A DNA stretch of 37,161 nt from Prochlorococcus sp. AG-355-J23 (GTDB lineage Bacteria > Cyanobacteriota > Cyanobacteriia > PCC-6307 > Cyanobiaceae), in the NCBI GenBank assembly GCA_003278705.1, contig QCDR01000016.1:1-37161 (forward strand). Direction: 5' to 3'. The translations under genes were made by a program, and so were the position numbers. How positions within the stretch are numbered: position 1 is the stretch's first letter; every line of letters starts with the position of its first letter. The notes beneath the pieces are model-generated. The model saw only the letters and a program-made list of their open reading frames with translations, was not told where the DNA came from and made no database searches. Positions 36,484 through 37,161 of the stretch are shown piece by piece.

Positions 36484-36554
36484 GGCGGCATGGCCAAGTG
36501 GTAAGGCAGAGGATTGCAAATCCTTTATCCCCAGTTCGAATCTGGGTGCCGCCT
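36484..36554 (+). tRNA. tRNA-Cys (GCA)
   Basis: All arms fit: acceptor GGCGGCA/TGCCGCC, D-arm GCC...GGC, anticodon stem GAGGA/TCCTT (with a G-T pair) and loop TTGCAAA (anticodon GCA), and T-arm CCCAG TTCGAAT CTGGG, with discriminator T (U73), which is typical of tRNA-Cys. It is on the plus strand, divergent from the lipid-A-related gene whose start lies 42 bases away. Confidence 0.97.
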
Positions 36555-36581
36555 TATTTAATTTTTTTAAACATTTAATTA

Positions 36582-36602
36582 TGAAGTTTTCGAAGAACTT
36601 CA
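36582..36602. repeat. Perfect inverted repeat after tRNA-Cys
   Basis: TGAAGTT (36582-36588) and AACTTCA (36596-36602) form a 7-bp perfect stem around TTCGAAG, which can add two weaker pairs. It lies 28 bases past tRNA-Cys in a gap of about 209 bases (36555-36763) that holds no gene. No T-run follows on either strand, so it is not a clean intrinsic terminator; it may be an RNA processing or 3'-end hairpin. The rest of the gap is plain AT-rich sequence. Confidence 0.4.
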
Positions 36603-36763
36603 ATTTCAAATAAAGGGTATAACTTTTCAATTACTTATTGATATATAGAAAAATAATCTTTTTTTATTATTGATAAATACTACCTTATATCCCTTAATAA
36701 ACAAAATCAAATGGATTTATTAATTATCTTCATCAGATTATTTATACATAAATTTGAATTTTT

Positions 36764-36931
36764 TTAGTAATCATTATCTGCTACACACATTCCTAAACAT
36801 CTAACTCCATTTGATTCAGTCCTTTTGCAATGATTACATAAAATGGGATCTTTCTCTGAAGAAAAGTTAATTTTTGAGTTATTTTGGTGTTTAAAACTTA
36901 TTAACTCTTTTGTTGAATCAAATAGAGTCAT
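36764..36931 (-). CDS. Small Cys-rich, putative zinc-binding protein
   Basis: From the ATG at 36929-36931 this is a 55-residue protein. Its C-terminal half has four cysteines spaced as CNHCKRT...RCLGMCVADNDY, i.e. CxxC-x10-CxxxC, which looks like a small zinc-binding knuckle. I know no function. The frame can be extended upstream to 36976, but that would overlap the preceding gene further, and MTLFDSTKELI is a more natural start. The start overlaps the end of the upstream gene by 14 bases, suggesting coupled translation. Confidence 0.65.
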   Translation of the reverse strand: MTLFDSTKELISFKHQNNSKINFSSEKDPILCNHCKRTESNGVRCLGMCVADNDY

Positions 36932-37161
36932 TCTTGGAATCATCGCTTGAATCGATACTAACAACAAGCGAAGCATTTGTGTTGGAAGAGGGTATATCCA
37001 TAATTTTTACAGTTTCTTTAGGCTCATCAATAACTTGATTTTCTTCAGTACTCTCATCAACTGCACAAGCTTCGAGAGCCTCTCGAAGTAGTGAATCAAA
37101 AGTTGCTCCAGGCAATCTATGTCTAGCAACCTCAAGAAAAGTTCTCGGTAACGATTCAGAT
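36918..37161 (-). CDS. Unknown protein, C-terminal part (runs off right edge)
   Basis: An open frame enters from beyond the right edge and ends at 36918. The 80 visible residues begin SESLPRTFLEVARHRLPG and are followed by FDSLLREALEACAVDES and a long acidic, Ser/Asn/Asp-rich tail ending DDSKNDSI. The frame shows no start that must be used: a TTG at 37115 exists but lies inside the conserved-looking helical part, so I treat the gene as partial. No family is recognised. It is probably in one operon with the Cys-rich protein. Confidence 0.6.
   Translation of the reverse strand, partial: SESLPRTFLEVARHRLPGATFDSLLREALEACAVDESTEENQVIDEPKETVKIMDIPSSNTNASLVVSIDSSDDSKNDSI

Noticed and set aside
36442..36630. 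N-terminal extension of the lipid-A-related open frame to 36630
   Set aside because: The extra codons are the reverse complement of tRNA-Cys, a well-known source of spurious translations such as PRFELG...LPLGHA; GTG at 36441 fits the family better.
1..37161. CRISPR arrays, insertion sequences, prophage or defence islands
   Set aside because: No regularly spaced repeats, transposase or integrase motifs or terminal inverted repeats were seen; the content is core metabolism.

Overview
The window is a contiguous piece of a marine picocyanobacterial chromosome, most likely a high-light-adapted Prochlorococcus. The evidence is a strongly AT-rich, densely packed sequence that encodes photosystem I subunit PsaD, NDH-1 subunit NdhN, a CAAD/CURT1-type thylakoid protein, the cyanobacterial types of glutamate-cysteine ligase and PEP carboxylase, LdpA, CCB-type cytochrome b6f assembly factor and several small cyanobacteria-only families. 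I see no insertion sequence, prophage, CRISPR array or integrase. The clade is an inference from composition and gene content; no 16S or ITS is present.

Region 1 (1-7274, minus strand) is the S10-spc ribosomal protein operon, read right to left: rplC, rplD, rplW, rplB, rpsS, rplV, rpsC, rplP, rpmC, rpsQ, rplN, rplX, rplE, rpsH, rplF and the start of rplR. Stop/start overlaps of 1-4 bases and strong Shine-Dalgarno sequences are frequent. The only sizeable internal gap, upstream of rplE, holds a perfect inverted repeat. Region 2 (7275-7553) is a 279-base non-coding interval between divergent rplC and ndhN. It holds two hairpin-plus-U-tract structures that point at each other, a competing hairpin and a palindromic -10 element, so it is the best candidate in the window for undescribed RNA-level regulation or small RNAs.

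Region 3 (7554-11212, plus) has ndhN-ldpA, tRNA-Gln, a HAD hydrolase and recA, the last preceded by a textbook cyanobacterial LexA box. Region 4 (11215-20612) is a mosaic of short divergent and convergent genes: a DUF2839 membrane protein, a degenerate DinG-like protein, tyrA, a CrtD-like oxidoreductase, a fructosamine-kinase-family protein, a CAAD protein, moeB with rhodanese, a two-domain CobO-like protein, a LarE-like sulfur transferase and speD.

Region 5 (20665-32333, minus) holds recF, whose N-terminus has no ATG/GTG/TTG start, then a tRNA-Arg on the opposite strand, and a long same-strand run read as mrp, rodA, a sensor kinase, psaD, trpE, gshA, ppc and a GNAT-like gene. Region 6 (32493-37161) has hemF, a CCB-type assembly factor, a short RNase D, an unknown small protein, a lipid-A-disaccharide-synthase-related gene, tRNA-Cys, a 55-residue Cys-rich protein and a partial unknown gene at the right edge.

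Most of this is core housekeeping. I found no obvious new defence or mobile system. The items most worth a second look are the rplC-ndhN interval, the start of recF, the hairpin before rplE, the tandem CobO protein, the rodA-coupled atypical kinase and the stand-alone LarE.
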